This document shows positions 21,802 to 22,099 of a stretch of DNA of 22,099 bases, one piece after another. The position numbers and the translations under genes are program-made. The stretch comes from JAJPJX01 sp964568355. GTDB taxonomy: Bacteria > Acidobacteriota > Terriglobia > Bryobacterales > Bryobacteraceae. Under the pieces are notes generated by a model. The model did not search any database, was not told the origin of the DNA, and saw nothing but the letters and a program-made list of their open reading frames with translations. The stretch covers positions 1-22,099 of the forward strand of contig CAZMRK010000188.1 of NCBI GenBank assembly GCA_964568355.1. Direction: 5' to 3'. Position 1 is the stretch's first letter, and every line of letters begins with the position of its first letter.

Positions 21802-22099
21802 CCATCGGGCATTCCACGCGGCCTATCGAGGAGTTCATCGGATTGCTCAAAGCCCACGGCGTGGAGATGCTGCTGGATGTGCGCACCGTGCCGCGGTCGC
21901 GCCACAATCCGCAGTTCAATCGCGAGACACTGGCAGAATCGCTGCAAGCGGCGGGCATCGAGTACCGGCACATGGCGGCGCTCGGCGGGCTGCGCCATCC
22001 GCGCGCGGATTCGCGAAATACGGGCTGGCGCAACGCCAGCTTTCGCGGCTATGCGGACTATATGCAGACCGCGGAGTTTGCCCGCGCTCTGGACGAACT
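21798..22099 (+). CDS. DUF488 family protein (3' truncated by window)
   Basis: About 100 residues are visible. They begin LTIGHSTRPIEEFIGLLKAHG, followed by LLDVRTVPRSRHNPQFN, GIEYRHMAALGGLRHPR and FRGYADYMQTAEFARAL, all typical of DUF488. The TIGHS strand, the DVR-x-x-P-x-S motif and the L-GG motif are intact, so the protein is probably functional, although the family activity is unknown. No ATG, GTG or TTG exists in frame before TIGHS. The nearest usable codon is CTG at 21798-21800, which overlaps the ClC stop as CTGA, in the manner of coupled ATGA junctions. A TTG at about 21844 would remove the conserved first strand. A sequencing indel is also possible. Confidence 0.8.
   Translation, partial: MTIGHSTRPIEEFIGLLKAHGVEMLLDVRTVPRSRHNPQFNRETLAESLQAAGIEYRHMAALGGLRHPRADSRNTGWRNASFRGYADYMQTAEFARALDE

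Noticed and set aside
1..22099. Search for CRISPR arrays, tRNA or rRNA genes, anti-phage systems and intact insertion sequences
   Set aside because: No regular repeat-spacer pattern, RNA gene signature, nuclease/helicase defence set or transposase was seen on either strand by eye.

Overview
This window is high-GC bacterial DNA with compact, mostly leftward-transcribed operons. The gene types and style fit a soil Acidobacteriota, perhaps Bryobacterales/Solibacter-like. They include an ECF sigma factor with an NrsF-type anti-sigma, FG-GAP and PD40 propellers, an MXKDX-type repeat protein, and a TPR protein with a GT-C-like membrane half. That assignment is an inference, because no rRNA or other marker is present. 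No tRNA, rRNA, CRISPR array, prophage or intact insertion sequence was seen.

Left part (1-5853, all minus strand). In transcription order this holds a large orphan membrane protein (5853-3865), a REP-like palindromic element (3787-3863), an ExaC/AldB-type aldehyde dehydrogenase (3590-2043), a ThDP-dependent acetolactate-synthase-like enzyme (1974-421) and the start of a sensor histidine kinase (323 to the left edge). The ThDP enzyme and dehydrogenase look like a 2-oxoacid decarboxylation and aldehyde oxidation pair. The orphan protein has a near-consensus sigma-70-type promoter. It shows four weak tandem copies of one module, then one membrane helix and a small exported domain.

Middle (5942-10181). 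An ECF sigma factor and its membrane anti-sigma factor run rightward, divergent from the orphan protein. The anti-sigma gene meets a small exported Met/Lys/Asp-repeat protein stop to stop. Upstream of that lies a two-gene redox unit, a cytochrome b561-type membrane protein and a Tat-exported molybdopterin oxidoreductase. A 545-bp gene-poor stretch (9088-9632) is dense in hairpins. It is followed by a membrane-anchored lysozyme-like protein.

Glycan locus (10167-15167, minus strand). Two GT2 glycosyltransferases, a DUF2304 membrane protein, a GT-C/TPR membrane protein and a GT4 glycosyltransferase are nearly gapless. They probably build and transfer a surface glycan through lipid-linked sugars. 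An exported Ca-motif FG-GAP propeller gene lies just upstream.

Right part (16368 to end, plus strand). This holds a MetE-C-like methyltransferase, an exported PD40 propeller protein, a PAS hybrid histidine kinase, a ClC chloride transporter with two CBS domains, and the 5' part of a DUF488 gene.

The most interesting signals are regulatory or structural. Five starts have a -10-like hexamer ending only 5-9 nt upstream and mostly no Shine-Dalgarno, which suggests leaderless transcripts. Paired TTACAA direct repeats on a 10-nt pitch precede both histidine kinase genes. A perfect 11-bp palindrome overlaps the -10 of the ClC gene. Other candidates are the hairpin cluster at 9260-9486 and the repeat architecture of the orphan protein. 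I see no clear anti-phage or otherwise obviously new multi-gene system.
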